Below are positions 11,644-20,876 of a stretch of DNA of 64,000 nt, in pieces. How positions within the stretch are numbered: the stretch's first letter is position 1; every line of letters begins with the position of its first letter. This DNA comes from Spartinivicinus ruber (GTDB lineage Bacteria; Pseudomonadota; Gammaproteobacteria; Pseudomonadales; Zooshikellaceae). Location of the stretch: assembly GCF_011009015.1 (NCBI RefSeq), contig NZ_CP048878.1:1525001-1589000 (forward strand), in the 5' to 3' direction. A model generated the notes under the pieces. That model ran no database searches, was not told the DNA's origin, and saw nothing but the letters and a program-made list of their open reading frames with translations. A program made the translations under genes and the position numbers.

Positions 11644-12516
11644 ATGTATTCAGTACTTAATACAACAGATGATATTACTCATTGTGGCAATTTGGGCCAT
11701 GTCATTCACGACTTGGCAAAGGCTTGCAAATTAGCATCCTACTATGGATTTGAGGGTGTTAACTTAGATATTACACGTCTTATTCAAGAGCAATTGACGG
11801 TGACAGATGTAAAACAATTGCTAGCAGCATATCAACTTCGGCCTGCTGCATTTAGTTTAGATGCGTATATGTATTGCTTTCACTCAGAAAAGGAATATTT
11901 GAGTAGTCTACATGACTTTGCAGAGCAGGCCGCTTTTGCTCATCAAATAGGTAGTGAAATAGCGCTTTTTTATATTCCCCCTTTTTCAAACAATTTACCA
12001 TTTAATGACTATTTTCAGCTAATGGTCAAACGACTTAAGCAGTTAAAGCCAATTTTAATTGAGCATAACATTAAGATAGGCTTTGAGTTTATTGGGCCTA
12101 TTGAAACAAGGTTGGCAACTGCTTATGATTTTATTCATACTATCGATGGTGTTAGAGCGCTTATTGCCAGTGCAGATTTATATGGTTATGCTGGGTTTAA
12201 ATTGGATGTGCATCACTGGCAATATAGTGGTGCCGGATTGTTAGACTTAAAGCATCTTGATAAAGACTACTTAGTTTATGTGGAATTGAATGATGCACTG
12301 CAGGGATATAATTTATTTAACATGCCTGAGTTTACCAGGGAGTTGCCATTAGCAACGGGGGTGACAGATATTGCTGGCTTTGTACAGGTATTAAAAAATA
12401 AAGGATATGATGGGCCAGTGGCTGTTGAGCCTTGGAACGATACAATAAGAAAAATGCCATTAAAGGAAGCCCTTCATTCTGTTAAACAATCTTTGGATAA
12501 ATGTATGGCGCTTTAG
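11644..12516 (+). CDS. sugar phosphate isomerase/epimerase-type TIM-barrel protein
   Basis: 290 residues of the xylose isomerase-like / AP endonuclease 2 fold. Candidate metal and catalytic residues sit at the expected strand ends: E148 (GFEFIG), D188 and H190/H191 (KLDVHHW), E214 (YVELND) and E262 (VEPWN). The family includes hydroxypyruvate isomerases, epimerases and inositol catabolism enzymes; the substrate is not determined here. AAGGA at 11633-11637 supports the ATG. It stands alone, preceded by a Fur-like box, so iron regulation is possible. Confidence 0.8.
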   Translation: MYSVLNTTDDITHCGNLGHVIHDLAKACKLASYYGFEGVNLDITRLIQEQLTVTDVKQLLAAYQLRPAAFSLDAYMYCFHSEKEYLSSLHDFAEQAAFAHQIGSEIALFYIPPFSNNLPFNDYFQLMVKRLKQLKPILIEHNIKIGFEFIGPIETRLATAYDFIHTIDGVRALIASADLYGYAGFKLDVHHWQYSGAGLLDLKHLDKDYLVYVELNDALQGYNLFNMPEFTRELPLATGVTDIAGFVQVLKNKGYDGPVAVEPWNDTIRKMPLKEALHSVKQSLDKCMAL

Positions 12517-12657
12517 TGATCACTAATGTAAAAGGCATCATTCAGTACCCTGTCAATTAAATTGCCATTAAAGTCTATAACTCAACGAGTTACAGGCTTT
12601 AGTAGTAATAGGTATAAATTTTGCCTATAGATTAGTTAGTTGAATAAGGGGGTTGTT

Positions 12658-12978
12658 ATGGGTATTAGAGTTAAAAGCGAAGATCTCAAATATGTATACT
12701 CAGAGCATACTACAAACAACAGTATATCTAAGTTTATTGGTAAACCAGATAAAACCATATTCTACCGTAATGAAGCGGGAGAGGTTGTTCCAATGTTAGA
12801 GAAAGTACTTGAGTATTTAAAAACCTCAAAAAAAACTTATAAACAACTAAGTGACCGAAAATCTTATAAAATGTACTTACATGTTTTAGAGGATATGATT
12901 AGAAAAGATTTGCCTCGTAAAAAACAACGACGAGAAGAAGTATTTGATTGGTTGAGGGATAATTTCTCAAGCCCTTAA
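12658..12978 (+). CDS. small basic protein of unknown function
   Basis: 106 residues, rich in Lys/Arg/Tyr, no signal peptide or membrane segment, probably mostly helical in its C-terminal half (LEYLKTSKKTYKQLSDRKSY onward). The ATG at 12658 is chosen over an upstream TTG (12640) because AAGGGGG at 12646-12652 is well placed. No known domain was recognised. It lies between the TIM-barrel gene and an ankyrin gene in an accessory-looking stretch that ends with an insertion sequence. Confidence 0.6.
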   Translation: MGIRVKSEDLKYVYSEHTTNNSISKFIGKPDKTIFYRNEAGEVVPMLEKVLEYLKTSKKTYKQLSDRKSYKMYLHVLEDMIRKDLPRKKQRREEVFDWLRDNFSSP

Positions 12979-13214
12979 TTTAAATGTAATAAATATCTAT
13001 TCATAATTTTTTAAGGCTGGTTTTTTCTTTTAAAATTTTACAATTCATATTGTTGGCTTTGTTAACTTACTGAAAAGAATAAAAAAAAATGTTGGCATTA
13101 TGGTTGCCTCCGTTAGGTTAAGTTTGAGTCCTACCAACTAGGAATAACTGGTTGTGTAAATTATTTTGAAAACCTATCTGTTGTGTAAGAGATATACAAG
13201 GAGGGATTTACCTA

Positions 13215-13961
13215 ATGGCTGCAGTAGAAGAGAGAAGTTGTGCTATTGCTGAGTTCTTGATTTCCCGTGGAGGAAACCTTGACTTACAAGATGGTGGTGG
13301 TTATACACCACTCATGCATGCAGTATGTAAAAACAGAGTTGACACAGTAAAATTATTGTTATCTAAAGGAGCAAACCCAAACTATTGTAATAAAGCTCAA
13401 TCAGTATTAGATATAGCTGTTAAAAAAGGCAATCGTAAGATTATTAATCTATTACTTGAGCACGGAGCTAAAATTAATCAGCAAGATAATAAAGGGGGAA
13501 CCCCAATTTATCAAGCGATTAGAAAAAAGCAAATTGAAATTGTTTGCTTGCTCCTTGCTAGAGGAGCCAACCCCTTCATACGCACGTATTTTGGTGGCAC
13601 CACCTTAATGACAGCTGCCTTTTCTGGTGATAGGGACTTATTTGATTTGATTTTATCTCAAGGTGTTGATCCTGATATGCAAAATAAACATGGCTGGACA
13701 GCACTTATGTTTGCTGCCAGGCACGGGTATAAAAGCATAGTAGAATCATTATTAATGAGAGAAGTTAAGTCAGATCTAAAAAACCACAATGGAAAAACAG
13801 CAGCTATATTAGCTAAAGAAGGTGACCATGAAGACATCTATAAAATGATTAAACGCTATGATGGTAACTGGCTGAGAAAGCTAAAATATATGTTTGCAAA
13901 ACCAACAGTAGAAGAAGAGTATGACTTTTCTAATCAGGCTCAAACTGTAGAAGCAGAGTAA
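13215..13961 (+). CDS. ankyrin repeat protein
   Basis: 248 residues with about six ankyrin repeats covering residues 10-215; the repeats show the usual G-x-TPLM-x-A and LLL-x-x-GA-x-(P/I)N patterns (for example GGYTPLMHAVCKNR, GWTALMFAARHG). There is no signal peptide, so it is probably cytoplasmic or exported by another route. The ATG has AAGGAGGG at 13198-13205. The C-terminal 30 residues are non-repeat and acidic. Ankyrin proteins mediate protein binding, and the partner is unknown. It ends 122 bases before the IS1595 left end. Confidence 0.85.
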   Translation: MAAVEERSCAIAEFLISRGGNLDLQDGGGYTPLMHAVCKNRVDTVKLLLSKGANPNYCNKAQSVLDIAVKKGNRKIINLLLEHGAKINQQDNKGGTPIYQAIRKKQIEIVCLLLARGANPFIRTYFGGTTLMTAAFSGDRDLFDLILSQGVDPDMQNKHGWTALMFAARHGYKSIVESLLMREVKSDLKNHNGKTAAILAKEGDHEDIYKMIKRYDGNWLRKLKYMFAKPTVEEEYDFSNQAQTVEAE

Positions 13962-14083
13962 ATTTTTATTAAGAGTTTTGGTTTCGTATAACTTTGATAA
14001 GCTTGTTGTATATAGATTGTGGTAATAGATAACTAAGATGGGCTAGCCAGACATAGTATACATTTAACTATAATTCATAATTA

Positions 14084-14101
14084 GGGAGCCTTTAAAAATT
14101 T
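14084..14101 (+). repeat. IS1595 left terminal inverted repeat
   Basis: 18 bp, matching the right end at 17 of 18 positions in inverted orientation. Confidence 0.85.
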
Positions 14102-14180
14102 ACCTAATTATCACTATACCTAAGCCATTAACTGCTGTATATTTGAACAGCATGGAAACTTAATTGAGAAGGTATAAATA

Positions 14181-15117
14181 ATGGCTATCAACAAAGTTCA
14201 ATTTCAAAAAGGCCTGAGTTTAAACGAGTTTCTCAAACAATATGGTACAGAAGAACAATGCTTTAATACCTTATACAAATTGCGATGGCCAGAAGGTTTT
14301 CAGTGCCCCAATTGTGGATACGACAAATGCTGTCAACTCACTACTAGAAAGCTTCAGCAGTGCTATAAATGTCACCAGCAAACATCTGTAACTGCAGGTA
14401 CTATCTTTGAATCAACCAAATTACCATTAAAGACTTGGTTCCAAGGGATGTATTTGATCTCCCAAGACAAAAAAGGTATATCAGCCATAGAATTACATCG
14501 CCATTTAGGTATTTCCTATCAAGCTGCCTGGAGAATGAAACATAAGCTCATGAAAGTGATGCAAGAAAGAGAAGGCACCAAGCAATTGTCGGGTTTTATT
14601 GAAATTGATGATGCCTATCTTGGTGGTGAGCGTACAGGTTGCAAAAGAGGTAGGGGAGCAGATGGGAAAATACCTTTTGTAGCAGCCGTAGAAACAACAA
14701 AACAAGGTCAACCGACACGAATTAAACTGAGCATTTTAAAAGGGTTTAATAAAGAAGAGATAACGGCTTGGAGTAGGCAGAATTTGGCCAAGGGCAGTAC
14801 CGTAATCTCCGATGGACTGGCCTGTTTTAATGGTGTCATAGAAGCAGGTTGTCTTCATGATAAAATTGTATGCGGTGGTGGTCGTGCATCAGTAGAGGAA
14901 CCTGAATTTTATTGGGTTAACACCATCCTTGGAAACTTAAAAAGTGCTTTACGTAGTACTTATTCATGCTATTCGCGCTAAATATGCACAACGTTATCTT
15001 GCTGAATTTCAGTATCGATTTAATCGAAGATTTAGCTTAGTAGAATTTATTCCTAGGCTAGCATTTGTAGCACTGAGAACACCTCCACTACCAGGTAAGC
15101 TACTAAATATAGCTTAG
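14181..15117 (+). pseudogene. IS1595-family transposase, frameshifted
   Basis: The uninterrupted frame gives 266 residues and stops at 14981. It has an N-terminal zinc ribbon (CPNCGYDKC and CYKCHQQ, residues about 42-70), then a DDE-type nuclease domain with the first Asp in FIEIDDAYLGGE and the second in VISDG. Just before the stop the family motif WVNTILGNLKSAL is intact. After an apparent extra T near 14962-14966, another frame continues with the expected C-terminus (YRFNRRFSLVEF then LPGKLLNIA) to a TAG at 15117. A single indel thus removed about 45 residues. A programmed frameshift is unlikely because IS1595 transposases are made from one frame. Confidence 0.85.
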
Positions 15118-15173
15118 GTATGATGATAATTAGGAAAATTTAAGCTATCATATAAAAAACTTGGATTATTTTT

Positions 15174-15191
15174 AAATTTTTAGAGGCTCCC
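15174..15191 (-). repeat. IS1595 right terminal inverted repeat
   Basis: 18 bp, inverted partner of the left end, one mismatch. Confidence 0.85.
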
Positions 15192-15230
15192 ATTAAAATG
15201 TATAGTTGAGCTTGTTTTGTTTAAATAATC

Positions 15231-15272
15231 AAAAACAGTGCTCTACTACCAATGAATAGAGCACTGTTTTTT
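15231..15272. terminator. bidirectional terminator
   Basis: AAAAACAGTGCTCTA pairs with TAGAGCACTGTTTTT around an 11-base loop. T runs lie on both strands, so it can end the DUF2167 transcript (-) and any read-through from the IS (+). Confidence 0.9.
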
Positions 15273-15287
15273 AAATCCCGCCTTATA

Positions 15288-16187
15288 CTAGGGATTTTTT
15301 CGTGAAAAAACAGACTTAAATAAAGTACCAATACCTAGCAGGATAAAAACACCAAACTTTTTAAGGAATAATAAAACTGCAGCAAGCAAACCAGTTTTAG
15401 CTAAAACCTTTCCAGCAACTAAGGCACCTAAGCCATACGCAGCAACTTTATCAATATCAGGATTAAAGTCACTATACTTGGCATCTTGATCAAATTCTGC
15501 TAGGGCTAATACAGAATCTAATTTGGACTCAATCAAAGGTTTCTGTTCCATGCCGGCGATAAAATTCAGTACTAATACGCCTTTTCTACCTAGCACACGA
15601 ATATTGTAGTTAAGTGTATTGCCATCTTGACCATCACCAAACTTAATTTCCTTTGCCCAATGGAGTTTATGAGATGTTTTATCATAGTAGGGATTTGCAG
15701 CCCAACCAATTAACTCGATGGACTCATAACCTTGCTTAGCTCGTTCTTCACTGGCTGCCCGGGTATCCTGCTTCATTTGCTGAAGCAGCTTAGTGTAATC
15801 AATATCATCGGCATCTTCATCTGACACATAGCCATCTTCTTCATACTCAATAGTCACTGCCCAAGAGCCACTATCAAAAGGAGTTATATCAGCAGGGAGT
15901 AGCATGCCCAATGTGGTTTGGCCAGGGGGGTTGCCCCAAACTTCGACTAAAACTTTTTCTGCATCCTGGGGATTCAGATAATAAAAGTCCTCTGGTACAT
16001 TTAAAGTGGCTGAGGCACCAGGTAATTTAACTTTACCTGTTTGTCTGTTAAGAGATTCCCAAATATTTTTTGCCCAAGCAACATACTTTTCTTGTTCTGG
16101 AGATAACTCCTCTTTACCGTTGGCAAAAGAAAATGTTGATAAGACTAAAATTAAAAAGCTAAGAAAAGTTTTTACTGTGATTGTCAT
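15288..16187 (-). CDS. DUF2167 membrane-anchored exported protein
   Basis: 299 residues. It has an N-terminal signal peptide (about 1-24, ending FANG), a DUF2167 domain (about 55-230, with WGNPPG, GSWAVTIEYEEDGYVSDEDA and LIGWA...YD segments), and a C-terminal hydrophobic anchor (about 262-287) followed by a positive tail. The family is widespread in proteobacteria and of unknown function, located on the periplasmic side. A Fur-like box lies 78 bases upstream of the start. It is monocistronic, ending in the bidirectional hairpin. Confidence 0.87.
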   Translation of the reverse strand: MTITVKTFLSFLILVLSTFSFANGKEELSPEQEKYVAWAKNIWESLNRQTGKVKLPGASATLNVPEDFYYLNPQDAEKVLVEVWGNPPGQTTLGMLLPADITPFDSGSWAVTIEYEEDGYVSDEDADDIDYTKLLQQMKQDTRAASEERAKQGYESIELIGWAANPYYDKTSHKLHWAKEIKFGDGQDGNTLNYNIRVLGRKGVLVLNFIAGMEQKPLIESKLDSVLALAEFDQDAKYSDFNPDIDKVAAYGLGALVAGKVLAKTGLLAAVLLFLKKFGVFILLGIGTLFKSVFSRKNP

Positions 16188-16264
16188 AATGCAATTACTG
16201 CCTATTACAAATGTCTGTTAAATAACCTGATATTGGGCTTTTTTACTTGCTCGCTTGCTTTAAA

Positions 16265-16279
16265 TGATAATTAGTATCA
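16265..16279. promoter_or_regulatory. Fur-like box upstream of DUF2167 gene
   Basis: TGATAATTAGTATCA matches TGATAATnATTATCA at 13 of 14 positions, 78-92 bases upstream of the DUF2167 ATG (minus strand). The position suits repression of that gene. Confidence 0.45.
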
Positions 16280-17329
16280 GTTACTAGAGCATATCTAGGT
16301 TACTGGTGTTATTTAACCGTGTAAGCCAATAGAGTAAATACCATTTAGTCAAGAGGGTTGCTAAAGCCTTGTTTTGTATCAGGTGGTTCAATTCCTGGTT
16401 GGAAAATGACCAGTATTATAATGGGTATTAAGTCACTAATAAAGTGTGATGTTTAAAGAGGCTGCTAGTACTCAGTAAGAAGGGTAAGATTTTGGATTTA
16501 TTACTGTTATTGAAAATGATGAAATAATCAGCAGTAAACTGTTAAATGCAAAATAAAGTAGTAACTCAATCGTTGCAAATTACTCTATTAGCTGACAAAC
16601 AATTACTTTAATTGATATATGTTTATTCAAAAATAAAATGTTTCTTTTTTAGGATGTTCTTTTTAAAGAAAATATTTGTGTAAGTAAATAAAGGAGTCTT
16701 AAGCTAAAACTCTTAACAGTCTAAGACTTTTAAAATACTATCCCAAGAATAAAAAATGCTAAAGCAATTAATGATAATATTAGCCCAAACCAACCAGTGA
16801 AAATAACGACTTCTTTTTTTTCATATCTTTCGTGAGCGACTAAACGAGGGAACAAAATCATTGCATATGAGGCTAGAGATATAGTGAGGAAAGTCTGAGG
16901 TGTCCACCAATGAGTGATTCCGCTGGTAGGAGGAGGAATGTAGATATAAACAAGTGATTTTTTACTATTTTCTCAAAGACAGGTAGGTTCCTGTTATGTC
17001 TTATCTCTGTTTCGTAAGCATTACACTCATTTTACTATTATGTAATGGTCTAGCTTGAGAGGGTGTTTGAAGTCGGGGCAGGTACATTCTTACACTGCTC
17101 ATGAGAGCTTAGTTTGCATATTTCACCAGATACCAGCCTGCTTATATCAAGGCTTTCAGCACTTTTATGTCTATTGAAGTTAATAGTCAAACCTGGTTAT
17201 CACATTTCAGGATGCTAAGAATCTTTGATATCTGATGAAATATTTGGGCAAGAGCTGCGCGTTTTGCTAAAAGCCATTATAATTGCGCCATTTTCTAGTA
17301 ACTTGCTGTGAAATGGGCGTAAAGCCACT
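16280..17329. other. long intergenic region before prfC
   Basis: About 1 kb with no intact gene. It holds the membrane-protein remnant at 16730-16972. The rest is AT-rich and contains only short open frames. The prfC promoter should be in the last 150 bases, but I cannot pick convincing hexamers. Confidence 0.5.
16730..16972 (-). pseudogene. remnant of a small membrane protein gene
   Basis: An 80-codon open stretch on the minus strand lacks a usable start but reads like a real protein: SGITHWWTPQTFLTISLA, then RLVAHERYEKKEV, then a hydrophobic C-terminal helix GLILSLIALAFFILGIVF before TAA. Two membrane segments flank a charged loop. A TGA closes the frame upstream. It is best read as the 3' end of a decayed gene, family not recognised. 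Confidence 0.4.
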
Positions 17330-18913
17330 ATGACTGAATTGACGAAAGAGATTAACAAGCGGCGAACGTTCGCGATCATATCCCACCCTGATGCGGGTAA
17401 AACCACGATTACTGAGAAGCTGCTGTTGTTTGGAAATGCAATCCAGATGGCAGGGACTGTTAAGGGTAAGAAAGGCTCTAGGGCGGCTACTTCTGACTGG
17501 ATGAGTATGGAGCAGCAGCGGGGGATTTCGATAACGACCTCGGTGATGCAGTTTCCATACAACGAGCGAATGGTGAACCTGCTGGATACCCCAGGGCATG
17601 AAGATTTCTCTGAAGATACTTACCGTACTTTGACGGCTGTCGATAGCTGTTTGATGGTGATTGATGGTGCCAAGGGGGTTGAGGACCGGACGATCAAATT
17701 GATGGAAGTGTGCCGGTTAAGGGATACCCCGATTTTTACGTTTATCAACAAAATGGATCGTGAAGTAAGGGATCACATTGAGGTCTTGGATGAGATTGAA
17801 GACATCCTAAAAATTCAATGTGCGCCTGTTACCTGGCCAGTGGGGATGGGGAAAAACTTTAAAGGTATTTATAACCTATATACCGATACCATTCATTTAT
17901 ACACCCAAGGGCAAGGTCATACCATTCCTGATGATATTCAAATAAAAGGGTTAGACTCTGCTGAAGCACGAGACAGGTTAGGGGCAGACCTTGTAGATGA
18001 GTTACTGGAAGAAATTGAGCTAGTCCGTGGTGCCAGCCATGAGTTTGATTTAGAAGCCTTTTTGGCAGGCAAGATGACGCCGGTATTTTTTGGTACTGCA
18101 CTCGGTAACTTTGGGGTAAGGGAAATGCTGGATTATTTTGTGGACTGGGCGCCTGCACCACAAAATAGGGAAACCCAAGATCGTACGGTTCCTGCTGATG
18201 AAAGTAAATTTTCTGGGTTTGTATTTAAAATTCAAGCAAATATGGACCCTAAACACAGGGACAGAATTGCCTTTATGCGGGTATGTTCGGGTAAATACAC
18301 TAAAGGTATGAAAATGCGTCATGTGCGTATCGGTAAAGATGTGAAAATTGCTGATGCAGTGACGTTTTTAGCAGGGGATCGCTCTCAGGTAGAAGAAGCG
18401 GTGTCGGGTGATATTATTGGTTTACATAACCACGGTACCATCCAAATCGGCGATACTTTTACCATGGGTGAAGAAATGCGCTTTACAGGTATTCCACATT
18501 TTGCACCAGAATTATTTAAGCGAGTTCGTTTAAAAGACCCACTTAAGCTAAAACAGTTGCAAAAAGGCTTACAACAGTTGTCGGAGGAAGGGGCTACCCA
18601 ATTGTTTATGCCTGTAAATAACAACGATCTAATATTAGGTGCAGTGGGTGTACTACAGTTTGATGTAGTTATGCACCGATTAAAAGAAGAGTATAAGGTG
18701 GAGTGTATTTATGAACCTATCACAGTGCAAACTGCTCGTTGGGTCGATTGTTCTGATGCAAAAAAACTAGAAGAGTTTAAGCGAAAATGTGCAGATAATT
18801 TGGCTATAGATGGTGGTGGATATTTAACGTATTTAGCACCAACACGAGTTAATTTATCTTTAGCACAAGAGCGCTATCCTGAAGTAGGGTTTAGAGCCAC
18901 CAGGGAACACTAA
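17330..18913 (+). CDS. prfC: peptide chain release factor 3
   Basis: 527 residues, the normal RF3 length. It is the GTPase that removes RF1 and RF2 from the ribosome after termination. The G domain shows [15 protein letters not shown] (G1, residues about 18-32), RGISITTSV (G2), DTPGHEDF (G3) and NKMDR (G4). Domains II and III follow, with the RF3 C-terminal domain near 390-520. The ATG has only a weak upstream ribosome binding site. It is transcribed alone; a hairpin follows at 18919. Confidence 0.97.
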   Translation: MTELTKEINKRRTFAIISHPDAGKTTITEKLLLFGNAIQMAGTVKGKKGSRAATSDWMSMEQQRGISITTSVMQFPYNERMVNLLDTPGHEDFSEDTYRTLTAVDSCLMVIDGAKGVEDRTIKLMEVCRLRDTPIFTFINKMDREVRDHIEVLDEIEDILKIQCAPVTWPVGMGKNFKGIYNLYTDTIHLYTQGQGHTIPDDIQIKGLDSAEARDRLGADLVDELLEEIELVRGASHEFDLEAFLAGKMTPVFFGTALGNFGVREMLDYFVDWAPAPQNRETQDRTVPADESKFSGFVFKIQANMDPKHRDRIAFMRVCSGKYTKGMKMRHVRIGKDVKIADAVTFLAGDRSQVEEAVSGDIIGLHNHGTIQIGDTFTMGEEMRFTGIPHFAPELFKRVRLKDPLKLKQLQKGLQQLSEEGATQLFMPVNNNDLILGAVGVLQFDVVMHRLKEEYKVECIYEPITVQTARWVDCSDAKKLEEFKRKCADNLAIDGGGYLTYLAPTRVNLSLAQERYPEVGFRATREH

Positions 18914-18918
18914 TTACT

Positions 18919-18946
18919 AATCCCCTAAATAACATTTTAGGGGATT
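18919..18946 (+). terminator. hairpin after prfC
   Basis: AATCCCCTAAA and TTTAGGGGATT form an 11-bp stem just after the prfC stop; the T-rich tail (GATTTAGTTT) is imperfect. Confidence 0.65.
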
Positions 18947-19002
18947 GATTTAGTTTAAAAAGTTAATGCCAATATTTTTTTAAAATATGTAAAGGAAAGC
19001 AA

Positions 19003-19749
19003 ATGAGCGATCCATACGCTGCACCTAAATCTGAATTAGATAAGCCTGTAGAAATCCAAATGGGCAACCTGGAACAAGGCTTGGCCGGTAATTATCAAAT
19101 CACCATTGGCGGTATTTTGAAAGAGTCTTGGGACTTGGTTAGTGGTGCAAAGCTGCAGTTTTTTCTTTTTGGCTTGATTTATATAGCCATTATGTTTCTA
19201 GTAACATTTATTAATAAGCTAACGGGCTTAGATGGGCAGGCCGCGATGGAGGCGGGAGATCTTACAACTGGCTTTATGTTATCATTTGGTAGTGGCTTTA
19301 TAATGATGCCAATTACCATGCCCCTTTATGCTGGTGTGATTTATATGGGAATACGCAGGGCAGCAGGGTTAAACTTGAATGTTAGTGATGGGCTGAGTTG
19401 CTACAAGCAGGTCATTCCTATTACTATTTTTTCACTGTTAAACGCGATTATTATTTACATAGGTTTTATACTGTTAATCATCCCAGGTATTTATTTGACG
19501 ATTGCTTATATGTTAGGAATGCCATTGGTTGTTGATCGAAAAATGGGGGCTTGGCAAGCGTTGGAAACCTCTCGTAAAGCAATAACCAAACACTGGTTTA
19601 CGATTTTTGGTACATTTATTGTATTATTACTTATTATAATGGTTAGTGTTATTCCGCTGGGGATTGGGCTGATTTGGACTCTGCCATTTGCTGCTATCGC
19701 AATTGGTGTGATGTATAAATCTGTATTTGGTATTGAAACCAATAACTAA
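19003..19749 (+). CDS. YciC-like integral membrane protein
   Basis: 248 residues. The N-terminal 40 residues are soluble and start DPYAAPKSEL, a beginning common in this group. Five to six membrane segments follow, with the paired glycine/proline helices (LLIIPGIYLTIAYMLGMPLVVD and WQALETSRKA) typical of the YciC/DUF975/DUF2189-like superfamily. Function is unknown; it sits in the inner membrane. AAGGA lies ahead of the ATG. Convergent with the copper chaperone gene, with a GC-rich hairpin between them. Confidence 0.72.
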   Translation: MSDPYAAPKSELDKPVEIQMGNLEQGLAGNYQITIGGILKESWDLVSGAKLQFFLFGLIYIAIMFLVTFINKLTGLDGQAAMEAGDLTTGFMLSFGSGFIMMPITMPLYAGVIYMGIRRAAGLNLNVSDGLSCYKQVIPITIFSLLNAIIIYIGFILLIIPGIYLTIAYMLGMPLVVDRKMGAWQALETSRKAITKHWFTIFGTFIVLLLIIMVSVIPLGIGLIWTLPFAAIAIGVMYKSVFGIETNN

Positions 19750-19761
19750 ATAATAGTGACT

Positions 19762-19779
19762 GGGGTGCTGTTGCACCCC
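19762..19779. terminator. hairpin between convergent genes
   Basis: GGGGTGC TGTT GCACCCC, a 7-bp GC-rich stem between the YciC-like gene (+) and the PCuAC gene (-). No clear T run on either side. Confidence 0.55.
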
Positions 19780-19797
19780 ATCATGGGGATATTTACT

Positions 19798-20271
19798 TTA
19801 AGTTCCTGAATGTCCTGCTTTAGCTGATTTTGGTACAATTGACTTCACGGGGGCGGTTAAGTCTTTGGTCATGCCTCCTTCAAATTTTAATGTCATTTTA
19901 ACGTCTTCACCTTGTTTTAGTTGCTTTTTTACCCCCATGATCATTACATGATAACCGCCAGGTTTTAGTGTTAGTGTGTCATTAGCGGCTATTTCAATAT
20001 AAGGTTGTGGCTGCATTTTCAAAACACCATCAACGTTGACAATGTTATGCAGCTCTATTTTTTTTGCGATATCACTTTGTACTTCAAGCAGTTTTAACGG
20101 TTTATCCGTGGTGTTTTTTAGTTGCATATAAGCTGCTGTATTTTTGCTAGCTGGGGGCATTTCTCTAACATAGGAGCCGGAAACTTCTAGCTTGTGATCA
20201 TCACACGCAAGACTTGGGGTTGCAATAAATAAGCTGCTTAACAGTAAGGCTGAAGAAATAAGTGTTTTCAT
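19798..20271 (-). CDS. PCu(A)C-type periplasmic copper chaperone
   Basis: 157 residues with a signal peptide (about 1-22, ending SLA-C). The copper-binding motif H-x(n)-M-x(n)-H-x-M is present as IELHNIVNVDGVLKM followed by GGYHVMIM. Family members deliver Cu(I) to the CuA/CuB sites of cytochrome oxidase, often with SCO proteins. Its start overlaps the end of the SCO gene by 4 bases (ATGA), so the two are translationally coupled. The C-terminus ends in a short His-containing tail. Confidence 0.93.
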   Translation of the reverse strand: MKTLISSALLLSSLFIATPSLACDDHKLEVSGSYVREMPPASKNTAAYMQLKNTTDKPLKLLEVQSDIAKKIELHNIVNVDGVLKMQPQPYIEIAANDTLTLKPGGYHVMIMGVKKQLKQGEDVKMTLKFEGGMTKDLTAPVKSIVPKSAKAGHSGT

Positions 20272-20876
20272 ATAAGTTCCTTTTGCTTGGTTTTCACGAG
20301 CATAGATAATGCTTTTTTTAAACTTGTTATCGACGACTGATGGGGTAAGTATTGACTTAAATTTCCTGTTGGTGAAATAAGATAGAAATAAGCTGTGTGT
20401 TGAATAAAGTCAAATTCGCTATTAGATTGAGGTTGACGTTTGTAAATTACATGGTAGTCCTGTGTGACCTGTTGAAGGGTATGTTGATTACTACTTAGGC
20501 CAATGAAATTAGGGTGAAAATATTGTAGATACTCCGATAGTCGGCTAGGTGTATCAACTGTTGGGTCTAAAGTAATAAAAATAGGCTGTAACTGTTGTTG
20601 AGTGGCTTTAGGTAATTGTTTAAGTGCCTGAGTTAAAGTGCTTAAACCTGTTGGGCAGACATCTGGGCAGTTGGTGTAACCAAAAAATAATATCACCCCT
20701 TTCCCTTGAAAGTCCGTCAAGCTAACAGGTCCCTGGTTAGATTGTAGGGTAAAATTCGGTGCAGTTTTGTCAGGTGCTAATGAACTATTTGTTGTGGTGG
20801 GTTCCGTTGGGTTGCGGCCTGATAATATTATCAGAATCAAGATGACCAACAATATGGCATAAGACTTATACTTCAT
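20268..20876 (-). CDS. SCO1/SenC-type copper/thiol protein
   Basis: 202 residues from the ATG at 20876. One N-terminal membrane anchor (about 5-20), then a thioredoxin-fold domain with the copper-binding CPDVC pair in GYTNCPDVCPTG and the distal histidine in QHTAYFYLI. SCO proteins insert copper into cytochrome oxidase or act as thiol reductases. A TTG at 20888 is an alternative start that would add 4 residues. It overlaps the preceding FixH-like gene and the following PCuAC gene, so all three form one operon. Confidence 0.93.
   Translation of the reverse strand: MKYKSYAILLVILILIILSGRNPTEPTTTNSSLAPDKTAPNFTLQSNQGPVSLTDFQGKGVILFFGYTNCPDVCPTGLSTLTQALKQLPKATQQQLQPIFITLDPTVDTPSRLSEYLQYFHPNFIGLSSNQHTLQQVTQDYHVIYKRQPQSNSEFDFIQHTAYFYLISPTGNLSQYLPHQSSITSLKKALSMLVKTKQKELI

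Larger units (their letters stand above)
14084..15191 (+). mobile_element. IS1595-family insertion sequence, 1108 bp
   Basis: The element is bounded by 18-bp terminal inverted repeats: GGGAGCCTTTAAAAATTT at 14084-14101 and the complement of GGGAGCCTCTAAAAATTT at 15174-15191, one mismatch. ATTA flanks both ends directly, a possible remnant of the target duplication (this family usually makes 8 bp). A second, internal inverted pair lies at 14104-14127 and 15112-15134. The single transposase gene is frameshifted near its 3' end, so the copy is probably inactive. Confidence 0.88.

Noticed and set aside
17215-17599. Two minus-strand frames over the prfC start
   Set aside because: Shadow frames of prfC, which has all GTPase motifs in its own frame.
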